DNA of 64,000 nt from UTCFX2 sp002050125 (lineage in GTDB: Bacteria > Chloroflexota > Anaerolineae > Anaerolineales > UBA4823). Shown piece after piece: positions 8,785 through 17,308 of the stretch. The position numbers and the translations under genes are program-made. Below the pieces are notes generated by a model that saw nothing but the letters and a program-made list of their open reading frames with translations, was not told where the DNA came from and ran no database searches. The stretch is from contig JAOSJQ010000001.1 of assembly GCA_027494035.1 (NCBI GenBank), positions 3,286,001-3,350,000 on the forward strand, read 5' to 3'. How positions within the stretch are numbered: position 1 is the stretch's first letter; every line of letters starts with the position of its first letter.

Positions 8785-9873
8785 GTGGTAGATTGGCTGC
8801 TCGACAACGACTACCTCCAGGCCCGGTTGATGAACCGGATATTGAACTTGTATTACGTCAACGATCTAACCCAGTCTGACATTGCTCACCAGCTTGGGCT
8901 ATCCACCACCAAGGTGAATCGCTTGCTGCAACTGGCGCGCCGGAACAAGATGGTAGAGTTTGCCATTAAGACGCCATTCCAATACCTCTTCGATATGGAG
9001 GCTGAGCTTCAGAAGCACTTTGATTTGCATGACGCCTGGATTGTCCCACTCGAAGGATCTGAAACCAGCCTGCGCTCGATTGGCATGGCAGGCGCACGTT
9101 TCCTGCTGAATCATCTCCAGGATGGAGATGTGATAGCCGTCGGCGGCGGCGCCACAATCTATGCCCTCGTCGAATCAGTCGTGACAGAACGAAAGTACCA
9201 GGTGGAGGTCGTGCCAGCGGTCGGTGGAATTCAAGGACGGTCAACCACCGACGTGAATTTTCTAGCTTCTCAGCTGGCTGAACGGCTGGGCGGAAGGTCA
9301 TACCAGCTTTTCTCTCCCGCATTTGTCGAAACCCCAGACCAGCGTGAGGCGTTATTGCAGATGGCGCCTATCAAGGAAGTCCTGGACATTGCGCGCCGGG
9401 CTTCTATCGCGCTGATCGGCGTAGGCACTGTGGATCCCAATTCATCACGTTTCGTGCTGTTCACCGCGTTATCGCCCGAAGAAATGCTTCAGATAACAGA
9501 ACTTTACGGAGGGGTAGGCGAAACCCTTGCGGTTGTCTACGATATTGATGGAAATCCGTGTGCGCCGGAGTACGCCGACCGGGTGGTTGGGCTTTCTTTA
9601 GATGAATTGAAACGCATTCCCTTGCGCCTTGGAGTTGCCAGTTCCGCCGAAAAATCCCAGGCGATCTACGGCGCCTTGAGAGGCGGTCACTTGAGCAGTC
9701 TGGTAACCGATGAAGCCGCTGCAAATGGAGTTATTGATTGTTGTCTCATACACCAAGACGTAGATTTGCCGGTGGAGCTAAAGAGATCAAGGGAGACCAT
9801 AGCCGAGAGTTACTCTTTCATGCAGAAAACCCAGAAAGTTGATGAGGCAGGAAATGCTAAATTTCGGAAATAA
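8785..9873 (+). CDS. SorC/DeoR-type sugar-responsive transcriptional regulator
   Basis: A 362-residue protein starting at GTG with AAGGA seven bases upstream. The N-terminus holds a helix-turn-helix (LTQSDIAHQLGLSTTKVNRLL, about residues 32-52). The rest matches the SorC sugar-binding domain: DGDVIAVGGGATIYALVE, VEVVPAVGGIQG, IALIGVGTVDP, GLSLDELKRIP. SorC regulators bind phosphorylated sugars such as sorbose or deoxyribose phosphates and act as activators or repressors. It lies mid-operon, and its last 20 bases overlap the next gene (9854), so the two are translationally coupled. Together with GntR it gives the island two local regulators, perhaps sensing substrate and phosphorylated intermediate separately. 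Confidence 0.88.
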   Translation: MVDWLLDNDYLQARLMNRILNLYYVNDLTQSDIAHQLGLSTTKVNRLLQLARRNKMVEFAIKTPFQYLFDMEAELQKHFDLHDAWIVPLEGSETSLRSIGMAGARFLLNHLQDGDVIAVGGGATIYALVESVVTERKYQVEVVPAVGGIQGRSTTDVNFLASQLAERLGGRSYQLFSPAFVETPDQREALLQMAPIKEVLDIARRASIALIGVGTVDPNSSRFVLFTALSPEEMLQITELYGGVGETLAVVYDIDGNPCAPEYADRVVGLSLDELKRIPLRLGVASSAEKSQAIYGALRGGHLSSLVTDEAAANGVIDCCLIHQDVDLPVELKRSRETIAESYSFMQKTQKVDEAGNAKFRK

Positions 9874-10708
9874 TCCCCTGGGAATCTACGAGAAAGCGTT
9901 CCCGGCGGATCTTTCCTGGGAAGAGCGCTTAAACCAGGCAGCCAAAGCTGGATATGACTTTTTAGAGATGTCCATCGATGACAGCGATGAACGCCTGTCC
10001 CGCCTGGAATGGCCACGATCCGCCCGGCTTGCTTTACGGCTATCGATGGAGAACACCGGAGTCCCCATCCTGACGATGGGTCTCAGCGGTCACCGCAAGT
10101 TCCCGCTGGGCAGCAACTCCGCCCAGACGCGCTCCCGAGGGCTGGACATGCTCTACCGCGCGATCGAGCTGGCGTATGACTTGGATGCAAGGGTTATTCA
10201 ACTGATGGGGTACGACGTCTTCTATGAGACCAGCGACGCAGGAACCCAGGCGCGCTTCATAGAAGGTCTGATTCAAGGGGCGCGCTGTGCCAGCGCAGCT
10301 GGCGTCATGCTGGCGCTGGAAAACGTGGATGTTGAAACCGTGGACTCGGTCGAAAAAGCCCTGCGCTTCGTTCGTGAAGTCAACTCGCCGTGGCTGAACG
10401 TTTACCCCGACATGGGCAATCTGGCAGCCGCTGGGTACGATCCGGTAGAACAGATAAATCTGGCAAAAGGTCGCCTGGTAGGAATTCACGTTAAAGATGC
10501 CCTGCCGGGCGAAGTGCGCGGCGTGATTTTTGAACAAGGCATTGTTCCGTTTAGTGACGTTTTCCAGACATTGGCAGAGTTAGCTTTCTCTGGTCCGCTG
10601 GTCGTTGAGATGTGGGCTCACCTGGATCGCACCGGTGATCCCGTCCGCGCCGCAGCGGACGCAAATCAGCTTGTGCGTAGCTTGGTAAAAACAGCTGATA
10701 AAGCTTAG
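9854..10708 (+). CDS. L-ribulose-5-phosphate 3-epimerase (UlaE/SgbU-like)
   Basis: A 284-residue TIM-barrel sugar-phosphate epimerase. The N-terminal NPLGIYEKAFPADLSWEERL, then FLEMSIDDSDERLSRLEW, GHRKFPLGS, VIQLMGYDVFYE, YPDMGNL, GIHVKDALPG and VVEMW follow E. coli UlaE closely. Metal-binding glutamates and the histidine in IHVKD are in place. The reaction is L-xylulose 5-phosphate to L-ribulose 5-phosphate in the ascorbate/L-xylulose branch. I chose the ATG at 9854 because AGGCAGG lies just before it and the protein then starts like UlaE; upstream ATG/TTG codons overlap sorC further. With the 4-epimerase at 8102 it forms a two-step route to D-xylulose 5-phosphate. Confidence 0.87.
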   Translation: MLNFGNNPLGIYEKAFPADLSWEERLNQAAKAGYDFLEMSIDDSDERLSRLEWPRSARLALRLSMENTGVPILTMGLSGHRKFPLGSNSAQTRSRGLDMLYRAIELAYDLDARVIQLMGYDVFYETSDAGTQARFIEGLIQGARCASAAGVMLALENVDVETVDSVEKALRFVREVNSPWLNVYPDMGNLAAAGYDPVEQINLAKGRLVGIHVKDALPGEVRGVIFEQGIVPFSDVFQTLAELAFSGPLVVEMWAHLDRTGDPVRAAADANQLVRSLVKTADKA

Positions 10709-10739
10709 TTTATAAAGGGTAGAAAGGAACTGATTTGTT

Positions 10740-11789
10740 ATGACGGACTCTAGCGTTTTAGTCGGCGCATTAAACCAGGTGGGCGAGGTTGATTGGAATC
10801 CCATTCTCGATTCAAGTGTTTTTGTAAAACAGCTTCCCGTCGAAAAGCTTGCCTGGATGCTTGAAAAAATGTGCCTGACCCGCTATTTCGAAGAGAAAGC
10901 TGAGGAATTGTACACTCGCGGTCTTGTTCACGGCACCATGCACCTCTCGATTGGCATGGAAGCCTCGCCTGTTGGCAGCATTGCCGCTCTGGAGCCGGAG
11001 GATTTTATCATCCATCATCACCGCGGACATGGTCACACCATTGCTAAAGGCGCCAATATTGTGACCATGATGGGTGAGTTCTTGGGCAAAGAACCCGGGT
11101 ACTGCCGCGGCCGCGGCGGCTCTATGCACATCGCGGACGTGTCTGACGGCAACATGGGCGCTACCGGCATCGTCGGCGGGGGCATTCCCATCGCTACCGG
11201 CATCGGGTTGGCGCTTCAAATGCGTAAGTCGCCTCAAATACTGCTCAGTTATTTTGGTGACGGTTCAACCAATGAGGGCGCCTTCCATGAGGCGTTGAAC
11301 ATGGCTTCGGTTTGGGACCTGCCCATTGTCTTCATCTGTGATAACAACAAATACGGCATGTCCATGGATTTTAGGCATTCGATGAACGTCGAGTACATCT
11401 CCACGCGCGCCGCATCCTACGGCATGCCCGGCATCTCAATTGACGGCAACGATGTGCTGACCGTCTACCAGGTCGTGTCGCAAGCTATCGGGCGCGCTCG
11501 CTCCGGTAAGGGCCCAACATTGGTGGAAAACGTCTCATACCGCTGGCGGGGACATTCAAAGAGCGACCGCAACCTCTACCGCACGCAGGATGAGATCGAA
11601 GACTGGATGAATCGCTGCCCGATTAAACGCTTCAAGCAGTTGCTGCTTACCTCTCAGGTCATGCGCGAAGACGAGATCGAAGCAATCGACCGCGCTGCCA
11701 AGCAAACAATCGACGACGCGGCTGAGGCAGCCATTTTAATGCCCGAACCGACCCCCGAGAATATGGAAGACGAGGTGTACGCCCCATGA
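10740..11789 (+). CDS. Thiamine-dependent dehydrogenase E1 subunit alpha (pyruvate/acetoin type)
   Basis: A 349-residue E1-alpha subunit. Hallmarks are LSIGMEASPVG near residue 74, HHRGHGHTIAKG, RGRGGSMH and the thiamine diphosphate motif GDGSTNEGAFHEALNMASVWDLP-type segment beginning at about residue 174, ending in the NN of ICDNNKYGMS. C-terminal YRWRGHSKSD corresponds to the phosphorylation-loop region. It decarboxylates a 2-oxo acid, or cleaves acetoin, and passes the acyl group to E2 lipoate. Its stop overlaps the E1-beta start by four bases. Inside a sugar operon, pyruvate or another 2-oxo acid from the sugar is the likely substrate. Acetoin dehydrogenase AcoA is a close alternative. 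RBS AAAGGA is about 11 bases upstream. Confidence 0.88.
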   Translation: MTDSSVLVGALNQVGEVDWNPILDSSVFVKQLPVEKLAWMLEKMCLTRYFEEKAEELYTRGLVHGTMHLSIGMEASPVGSIAALEPEDFIIHHHRGHGHTIAKGANIVTMMGEFLGKEPGYCRGRGGSMHIADVSDGNMGATGIVGGGIPIATGIGLALQMRKSPQILLSYFGDGSTNEGAFHEALNMASVWDLPIVFICDNNKYGMSMDFRHSMNVEYISTRAASYGMPGISIDGNDVLTVYQVVSQAIGRARSGKGPTLVENVSYRWRGHSKSDRNLYRTQDEIEDWMNRCPIKRFKQLLLTSQVMREDEIEAIDRAAKQTIDDAAEAAILMPEPTPENMEDEVYAP

Positions 11790-12787
11790 GCGAGAACACA
11801 AAACGCGAGATCACCTACCTGGAAGCCGTCCGAGAAGCGATGGTCCAGGAAATGCGCCGGAATCCTGAAGTCTTCCTCATCGGCGAAGACATCGGCGTGT
11901 ACGGCGGGGCGTTCGGGGTCAGCAAAGGGATGCTGGAGGAATTCGGACCAGAACGGGTGCGGGAGACGCCAATCTCAGAAGAAGGGATCGCCGGGGCTGC
12001 GGTTGGCGCGGCTCTGATGGGCATGCGTCCCATCATGGAGATCATGTTCATGGATTTCGCGACCCTAGCGATGGATCAGTTGGTTAATCAAGCCGCCAAG
12101 ATGCGTTTCATGTTAGGCGGCGCAGTGAGCGTGCCGATGGTTTGCCGCGCCCCAGCCGGTTCAGGTACCGGAGCTGCCGCCCAGCATTCCCAGTGTTTGG
12201 AAGCCTGGTTCGTCCATACGCCGGGGATCAAGGTCGTTTCCCCTTCGAATGCGTACGATGCTAAGGGACTGCTGATTTCTTCTATCCGAGACAATAATCC
12301 GGTTTTCTTCATCGAACATAAGCTGCTCTATCGGACAAAAGCTAGCGTTCCCGAAGAGGTTTACGCGATCCCCTTCGGTAAAGCCAAGGTTGTCCGCGAA
12401 GGCAGCGACTTGACCTTGCTGTCTTATTCCATCATGGTGCCCAGGGCTTTAGAGGCGGCTGCTAAATTAGCTGAAGAAGGCATCCAAGTTGAGGTCGTCG
12501 ACCTGTGCAGCTTAAAGCCCCTAGACACGGAAACCATCGTCCAGTCGGTGTCCAAAACTGGGCGGGTGCTCATCGTACACGAAGCGCCCGTAACGGGCGG
12601 TTTTGGCGGCGAGCTGGCAGCGGTGATCGCCGAAAGCGAAGCATTCGATTATTTGGATGCACCCATTCGCCGCCTGGCTGGGCGCAATATCCCCATCCCC
12701 TACAACCGCACCCTGGAGCGCGCCTCGGTTCCGCAAGTTGAAGACATCGAGAAAGCCGCCCGCGCGCTGGCGCGTGAGGGAAGGTAG
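11786..12787 (+). CDS. Thiamine-dependent dehydrogenase E1 subunit beta
   Basis: A 333-residue E1-beta partner with TYLEAVREAMVQEM at the N-terminus, GEDIGVYGGAFGVSKGM, RVRETPISEEGIAGAAVGAA, FMDFATLAMDQLVNQAAK and the C-terminal transketolase domain with ILLSYSIMV-like LLSYSIMVPRAL and VLIVHEAPVTGGFGGE. The glutamate in SEEGIAG activates thiamine diphosphate. It overlaps E1-alpha at ATGA and is followed two bases later by the E2 gene, so the three are co-expressed in fixed ratio. No frame disruption. E1-alpha and E1-beta separate from each other is the Gram-positive/mitochondrial arrangement rather than the fused E. coli AceE type. Confidence 0.9.
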   Translation: MSENTKREITYLEAVREAMVQEMRRNPEVFLIGEDIGVYGGAFGVSKGMLEEFGPERVRETPISEEGIAGAAVGAALMGMRPIMEIMFMDFATLAMDQLVNQAAKMRFMLGGAVSVPMVCRAPAGSGTGAAAQHSQCLEAWFVHTPGIKVVSPSNAYDAKGLLISSIRDNNPVFFIEHKLLYRTKASVPEEVYAIPFGKAKVVREGSDLTLLSYSIMVPRALEAAAKLAEEGIQVEVVDLCSLKPLDTETIVQSVSKTGRVLIVHEAPVTGGFGGELAAVIAESEAFDYLDAPIRRLAGRNIPIPYNRTLERASVPQVEDIEKAARALAREGR

Positions 12788-12789
12788 GC

Positions 12790-14091
12790 ATGGCAACCGA
12801 AATTATCATGCCCAAGGTAGATATGGTGATGGAGACGGGCACCTTTGTCGAGTGGCTGCGCGCGGAAGGCGAGCAGGTCGAGAAGGGTCAGCCGCTCTTT
12901 GTGATCATGACCGATAAGTCTGCCATAGAGATCGAAGCTCCCGCGAGCGGAATACTATCCCAGATAAGCGCGCGCCCAGATGACGTTATTCCCGTCACGC
13001 AAACCATTGGTTATATTCTGGCGCCCGGCGAAAAAGCGCCCGATAGAACGCCTCAGCCCGCCATTGCGGGATATGGGAGCGAAGCGCAGCCAGAGACATT
13101 AAGCCAGACAGCAACTGTGACGGCTGCCGAATTGGCGCCCATTCCATCAGGCGAGTTGCGCGGCAAAGTACGCGCCACGCCAGTTGCCCGCCGCATGGCG
13201 GCTCAGCTCCGGGTGGATCTGGCGCATGTGCAGGGTCGCGGTCCGCGCGGCCGGGTTCATAAAGCCGACGTGCTCAGCGCCGTGGAACAGCCAGCGCCAG
13301 CTGCAACAGAGCTGCCTGCTGTCGAGCGCACAACATCCCCGCTGAACCTCCCTGCTCCTGTGCAAGCCCTCACCGGGCTTGCCATTCCCTTACCGAACGC
13401 CCGCCAAAAAAGGATCGTCCCGCTGGCTGGTCCGCGCAAAATCATTGCCGAGCGCCTAGCGTACAGCGCTGCCGCCGCGCCGCACATCACGCTTACCGCC
13501 AGCGTAGATATGACTGAAGCGACCCGCTTGCGATCCATGACGCTGAAAAAGCTGGAGGAGAAGACCGGCTACCGGGTGTCCTTCACCGCCATCATCGCTC
13601 GAGTCGTAACGTCGGCGCTTGCCAACCACCCCTTTCTGAACGCTTCACTGGCTGGAGACCAGATCATCGTCTGGGAAGATGTGCATTTGGGCATTGCCGC
13701 CAACGTCGCTGACTATCTGGTCGTACCGGTGATCCGGGAGGCCCAGTCGAAAGACTTGGAAGGGATTGTGATCGCCTTGGGCGATTTACTGGAGCGCGCC
13801 CGCGCCAAGAAACTGACTCCCGCAGAGATGAACGGCAGCACTTTTACGATCTCAAACATGGGCATGTATGGGATCGAATCGTTCACCGCAATCATCAATC
13901 CACCCGAATCAGCCATCCTGGCAGTTGGATCGATTGTGGACACCTTTGTTAAGGTGGAGCAAACGATGCTGGAAAAACCATTGATGAAATTGACTATCTG
14001 CGCCGACCACCGGATAGTCGATGGAGTAGCTGCGGCGAATTTCTTGAACGAGGTGAAAAACAAATTGGAGAACCCGTATTTTCTAATCTGA
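12790..14091 (+). CDS. Dihydrolipoamide acyltransferase E2
   Basis: A 433-residue E2 with three regions. Residues 1-80 are one lipoyl domain, with the lipoylated lysine expected at K43 in TDKSAIE. Residues about 127-165 are the peripheral subunit-binding domain (RATPVARRMAAQL, GRGPRGRVHKADV). A proline/alanine-rich linker follows, then the catalytic domain from about residue 210, ending in ADHRIVDGV, where the histidine and aspartate are catalytic. It transfers the acyl group from lipoate to CoA. No dihydrolipoamide dehydrogenase (E3) gene lies in this window, so E3 must be supplied from elsewhere. The catalytic SFTAIIARVV and EDVHLGIAANV segments are also typical. Acyl specificity unknown. 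Confidence 0.9.
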   Translation: MATEIIMPKVDMVMETGTFVEWLRAEGEQVEKGQPLFVIMTDKSAIEIEAPASGILSQISARPDDVIPVTQTIGYILAPGEKAPDRTPQPAIAGYGSEAQPETLSQTATVTAAELAPIPSGELRGKVRATPVARRMAAQLRVDLAHVQGRGPRGRVHKADVLSAVEQPAPAATELPAVERTTSPLNLPAPVQALTGLAIPLPNARQKRIVPLAGPRKIIAERLAYSAAAAPHITLTASVDMTEATRLRSMTLKKLEEKTGYRVSFTAIIARVVTSALANHPFLNASLAGDQIIVWEDVHLGIAANVADYLVVPVIREAQSKDLEGIVIALGDLLERARAKKLTPAEMNGSTFTISNMGMYGIESFTAIINPPESAILAVGSIVDTFVKVEQTMLEKPLMKLTICADHRIVDGVAAANFLNEVKNKLENPYFLI

Positions 14092-14186
14092 GCCTCTTCA
14101 AGCGAAAAGGAGGTTGCTATCGGAGATTTCAGTTTGTACCAGAATGATCAGCCAAGCAATATGAATTTTCGAAAGGAGTTCTTGTT

Positions 14187-14934
14187 ATGGACAAAAAACT
14201 GACTGTACTATGCGCATCAGCGCACCCGGATGACATCGAGCTTCAATGCGCAGGCACCCTCATCCGCTACGTCAAAGAAGGTCATAAGGTCTACATGGCA
14301 ATTGCCTGCACCGGCAATGTTGGCTCGAAGCTCCACACCGGACCGGAGATCGAAGCCATCCGCGCCGTGGAAGCACAGAGAGGCGCTGATGCAATTGGCG
14401 CCGAGTTGATTATGATGGGTTTCCTCGATGCAGAAGTCTGGCTTGACAACCCAACCTGGAAAAAAATTCGTGGACTTGATCCGGCGCACGAACCCCGATG
14501 TGATCATCACCCACGATCGAGATGACTACGTCCACGACCATTCCAACGTCGGAGAATTAGTTTATCGGGCAGCCATTTGGGCAAGCGTCGCTAATATTCC
14601 GGATACCGAGTATCCACCCATTGACCATATTCCGACCGTGTTTTATTTCGAGACGATCGGGACTCATCGCGTCGCGCCGCCCGATCATTATGTCGATATC
14701 AGCCAGGAATTCGAACAGAAGGTCGAAGCGTTCCGCCAACATGAGAGCCAGCACGGCGACTTCCTTGAAAAACAGTTTGGCGTCAAAGACTGGTTCGAAT
14801 ATTTGGAAGTGCTCAACAAGATGCGCGGCTTCCAGTGCGGCTGTAAATATGCCGAAGCCTTCCGCGTCGTCCAGACCTGGCCGAACCACAAGCCTTATCG
14901 TCTGCTCCCGCCCGTCCAACTCGGACCGCGGTGA
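14187..14934 (+). pseudogene. PIG-L-family deacetylase, first copy, frameshifted at an A7 run
   Basis: The gene begins at an ATG with AAAGGAG eight to nine bases upstream and encodes a LmbE/PIG-L zinc hydrolase with AHPDDIE (zinc and catalytic residues, about residue 12) and, after the break, VHDHSNVGE with another zinc histidine. The frame is lost after NPTWKK. A run of seven A at 14460-14466 should be six, as the intact second copy has NPTWKTYVDLIRRTNPDV and this one resumes with FVDLIRRTNPDV. The two copies are tandem and highly alike along their length, so decay of one would be tolerated. A sequencing error in the run is equally likely. Family members remove N-acetyl groups from amino sugars or sugar conjugates. 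Confidence 0.8.
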
Positions 14935-14983
14935 TCTAAACTCAATCCTCTGATTGGAAGGAGCCACAGGAGACATTTCGAAT

Positions 14984-15757
14984 ATGCCAGAAAAGCTCAC
15001 AGTTTTAGCCGCCACCGCTCACCCGGACGATGTCGAGGTGTTGTGCGCCGGGACGCTCATACGCTACGTCAAAGAGGGTCATAAGGTCTACATCGCCATT
15101 GCCTGCACCGGCAATGTCGGGTCTAAGCTTCACACCGGACTGGAGATCGAGGCTATTCGCGCCGTTGAGGCGCAGCGCGGCGCAGACGTGATTGGCGCGG
15201 AACTGATCATGCTTGGCTATCGTGACGGCGAAGTCTGGCAAAACAACCCGACTTGGAAAACGTATGTCGATTTGATCCGGCGCACCAACCCGGATGTAAT
15301 CATTACATTGGATCGGGACGACTATGTCCACGACCACTCCAATGTCGGAGAGCTGGCATATCGGGCGGCGATCTGGGCGAGTGTTGCCAATATCCCGGAC
15401 ACTCAGTATCCCCCCATCGATCACATCCCGACCGTGTTCCGCGCGGAAACGGTCTGGATGACCCGTGTGGCTCCTCCGGATTATTATGTCGATATCACCG
15501 AAGAATTCGAACAGAAACTTGAAGCCTGCCGTCAGCACGAGAGCCAGTACAGCGATTTCGTCAAGAAACAATTTGGGATCGATGACTGGTTCGAATATAT
15601 GACGGTGGTCAGCAAGCTACGCGGCTTTCAATGTGGCTGCAAGTACGCCGAAGCCTTTAGGGTCGAACAGACCTGGCCGAACCACAAGCCGTACCGGCTG
15701 CTTCCGCCTGTGCAGGTCAATGCACATTCGGCGGCACCCGCAGGATCCAATTTGTAG
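14984..15757 (+). CDS. PIG-L-family deacetylase, second copy
   Basis: A 257-residue PIG-L/LmbE-type deacetylase with the AHPDDVE motif at about residue 12 and YVHDHSNVGELAYRAA near residue 118. The two histidines and an aspartate would bind zinc and the second aspartate would act as base. Known relatives deacetylate GlcNAc-phosphatidylinositol, GlcNAc-inositol (MshB) or GlcNAc-malate (BshB). The start ATG at 14984 is preceded by AGGAG and AAGGAG motifs. It is followed ten bases later by the ABC ATPase gene. Placement between an acyltransferase complex and a sugar importer suggests it deacetylates the imported sugar, releasing acetate. It is a tandem duplicate of the gene at 14187. Confidence 0.85.
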   Translation: MPEKLTVLAATAHPDDVEVLCAGTLIRYVKEGHKVYIAIACTGNVGSKLHTGLEIEAIRAVEAQRGADVIGAELIMLGYRDGEVWQNNPTWKTYVDLIRRTNPDVIITLDRDDYVHDHSNVGELAYRAAIWASVANIPDTQYPPIDHIPTVFRAETVWMTRVAPPDYYVDITEEFEQKLEACRQHESQYSDFVKKQFGIDDWFEYMTVVSKLRGFQCGCKYAEAFRVEQTWPNHKPYRLLPPVQVNAHSAAPAGSNL

Positions 15758-15766
15758 GAGGTACGT

Positions 15767-17308
15767 GTGAGCCTAGACGAGTATATACTCGAACTGAGGC
15801 ACATCAGCAAGACATTTCCTGGCGTCGTCGCCCTTAAGAACGTAAATATGAGGGTGAGGCGCGGCGAAGTCCACGCCTTGTTGGGCGAGAATGGCGCCGG
15901 CAAGTCCACGCTGATCAAGATTTTGAGCGGATATCACCAGCCAGATAAAGGCGGTGAAATCCTGATCAATGGCAACCCGGTGGCTTTTCGAAACCCCAAA
16001 GATGCGATGGATGCGTCGATCCATACCATCTATCAAGAATTGACGCTCTGCCCTCATATGACGGTGGCAGAAAATATTGTCCTGGACAAACAGGACCAGT
16101 TCAAAGGCTTCATGCAAAAGAAGCGGGAATATCAGGCAATCGCCGCCCAGGCGCTGGAAGACCTGGGTCAGCATGAGATAGACCCCAACCGGCTGGTAAA
16201 GGATCTATCCATTGGTCAACAGCAGGTGGTGGAAATCGCCAAAGCCGTCACTTCAAAAGCAAAAATCGTCCTGATGGATGAACCAACGTCATCAATATCC
16301 CAAAATGACGCAGACCGGCTCATGGACATTATTCGCGGCCTCCGGGCTAGCGGTGTTGCGGTTATCTACATATCCCACCGGCTGCATGAAATCGGTGGAA
16401 TCGCAGATCGAATCACGGTTCTGCGGGATGGCGAGTTGGTAGGCACAGTGAACAAGGATGACGTCTCCGAAAAAGAACTGATCACCATGATGGTCGGCCG
16501 CGAACTGTTAAAAGTATATCCGAAAAGAGAAGTCCCCATTGGCGACGTTGTGCTGAAAGTGGAGAAACTGGCGAGCGGCGAATTGCTCAAAGGGATTTCT
16601 TTCGACGTACACAAGGGTGAAATCTTTGGCATCGGCGGATTGATTGGCTCAAGGCGTTCGGAATTGCTGGAAACGCTTTTTGGAATGCGGCAGATCACCG
16701 CTGGAAAGATATCTCTCAACGGAAAAGAATTCCACCCAAACAACCCGCGGCAGGCGATCAAGCACAAAATTGCGTTTGTTACCGAAGACAGAAAGAAGTC
16801 GGGATTGGTATTATGTCTTCCGGTCTATGAAAACATCAATTTAGTCAACGTCCAGCAGCCATCTTTCGCAGGCTACCTGGATTGGTCTAAGTTCAAAGCA
16901 ATCGCCAACACTCACCGAAATACTTTGAACATCCGAGTCAGCAGCATCGAACAAATAATGAGTTCGCTTTCCGGCGGCAACCAACAAAAAGTGGCGCTCG
17001 CCAAATGGCTGGATTTTTCGCCAGAGGTCATCATCTTTGATGAACCAACCCGCGGCATTGACATCGGTGCAAAAACAGAGATTTATTCGATCATGGGGGA
17101 ACTAGCCGCACGCGGCGCGGCGATCGTGATGGTCTCGTCCGAACTACCTGAGCTTATCAGCGTGGCAGATAGGATCATGGTGATACAAGATGGTCGGATG
17201 AAAGGGATCGTATCGAAAGAAGAGGCTTCACAAGAGCTTGTGATGAGCCTAGCGACGCAGAAAACCCAGCAGCCTGTCTACACATCGACCGGAGGAGATA
17301 GACCGTGA
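15767..17308 (+). CDS. Sugar ABC transporter ATP-binding protein (RbsA/XylG type, two ATPase domains)
   Basis: A 513-residue double ATPase of the carbohydrate-uptake transporter-2 family. The first domain has Walker A GENGAGKST (about residue 41), signature LSIGQQQVVEIAKA and Walker B VLMDEPTSSIS. The second has a degenerate Walker A region, GIGGLIGSRRSEL, normal for this family, signature LSGGNQQKVALAKWL and Walker B IIFDEPTRGID. It powers import of a monosaccharide together with the permease and the binding lipoprotein that follow. The GTG start at 15767 has GGAGG five bases upstream and the stop overlaps the permease GTG by four bases. Substrate cannot be told from the ATPase. Confidence 0.93.
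   Translation: MSLDEYILELRHISKTFPGVVALKNVNMRVRRGEVHALLGENGAGKSTLIKILSGYHQPDKGGEILINGNPVAFRNPKDAMDASIHTIYQELTLCPHMTVAENIVLDKQDQFKGFMQKKREYQAIAAQALEDLGQHEIDPNRLVKDLSIGQQQVVEIAKAVTSKAKIVLMDEPTSSISQNDADRLMDIIRGLRASGVAVIYISHRLHEIGGIADRITVLRDGELVGTVNKDDVSEKELITMMVGRELLKVYPKREVPIGDVVLKVEKLASGELLKGISFDVHKGEIFGIGGLIGSRRSELLETLFGMRQITAGKISLNGKEFHPNNPRQAIKHKIAFVTEDRKKSGLVLCLPVYENINLVNVQQPSFAGYLDWSKFKAIANTHRNTLNIRVSSIEQIMSSLSGGNQQKVALAKWLDFSPEVIIFDEPTRGIDIGAKTEIYSIMGELAARGAAIVMVSSELPELISVADRIMVIQDGRMKGIVSKEEASQELVMSLATQKTQQPVYTSTGGDRP

Noticed and set aside
15767..17308. Second ATPase domain of the sugar importer as a degraded pseudogene half
   Set aside because: A degenerate second Walker A is normal in RbsA/XylG-type ATPases.
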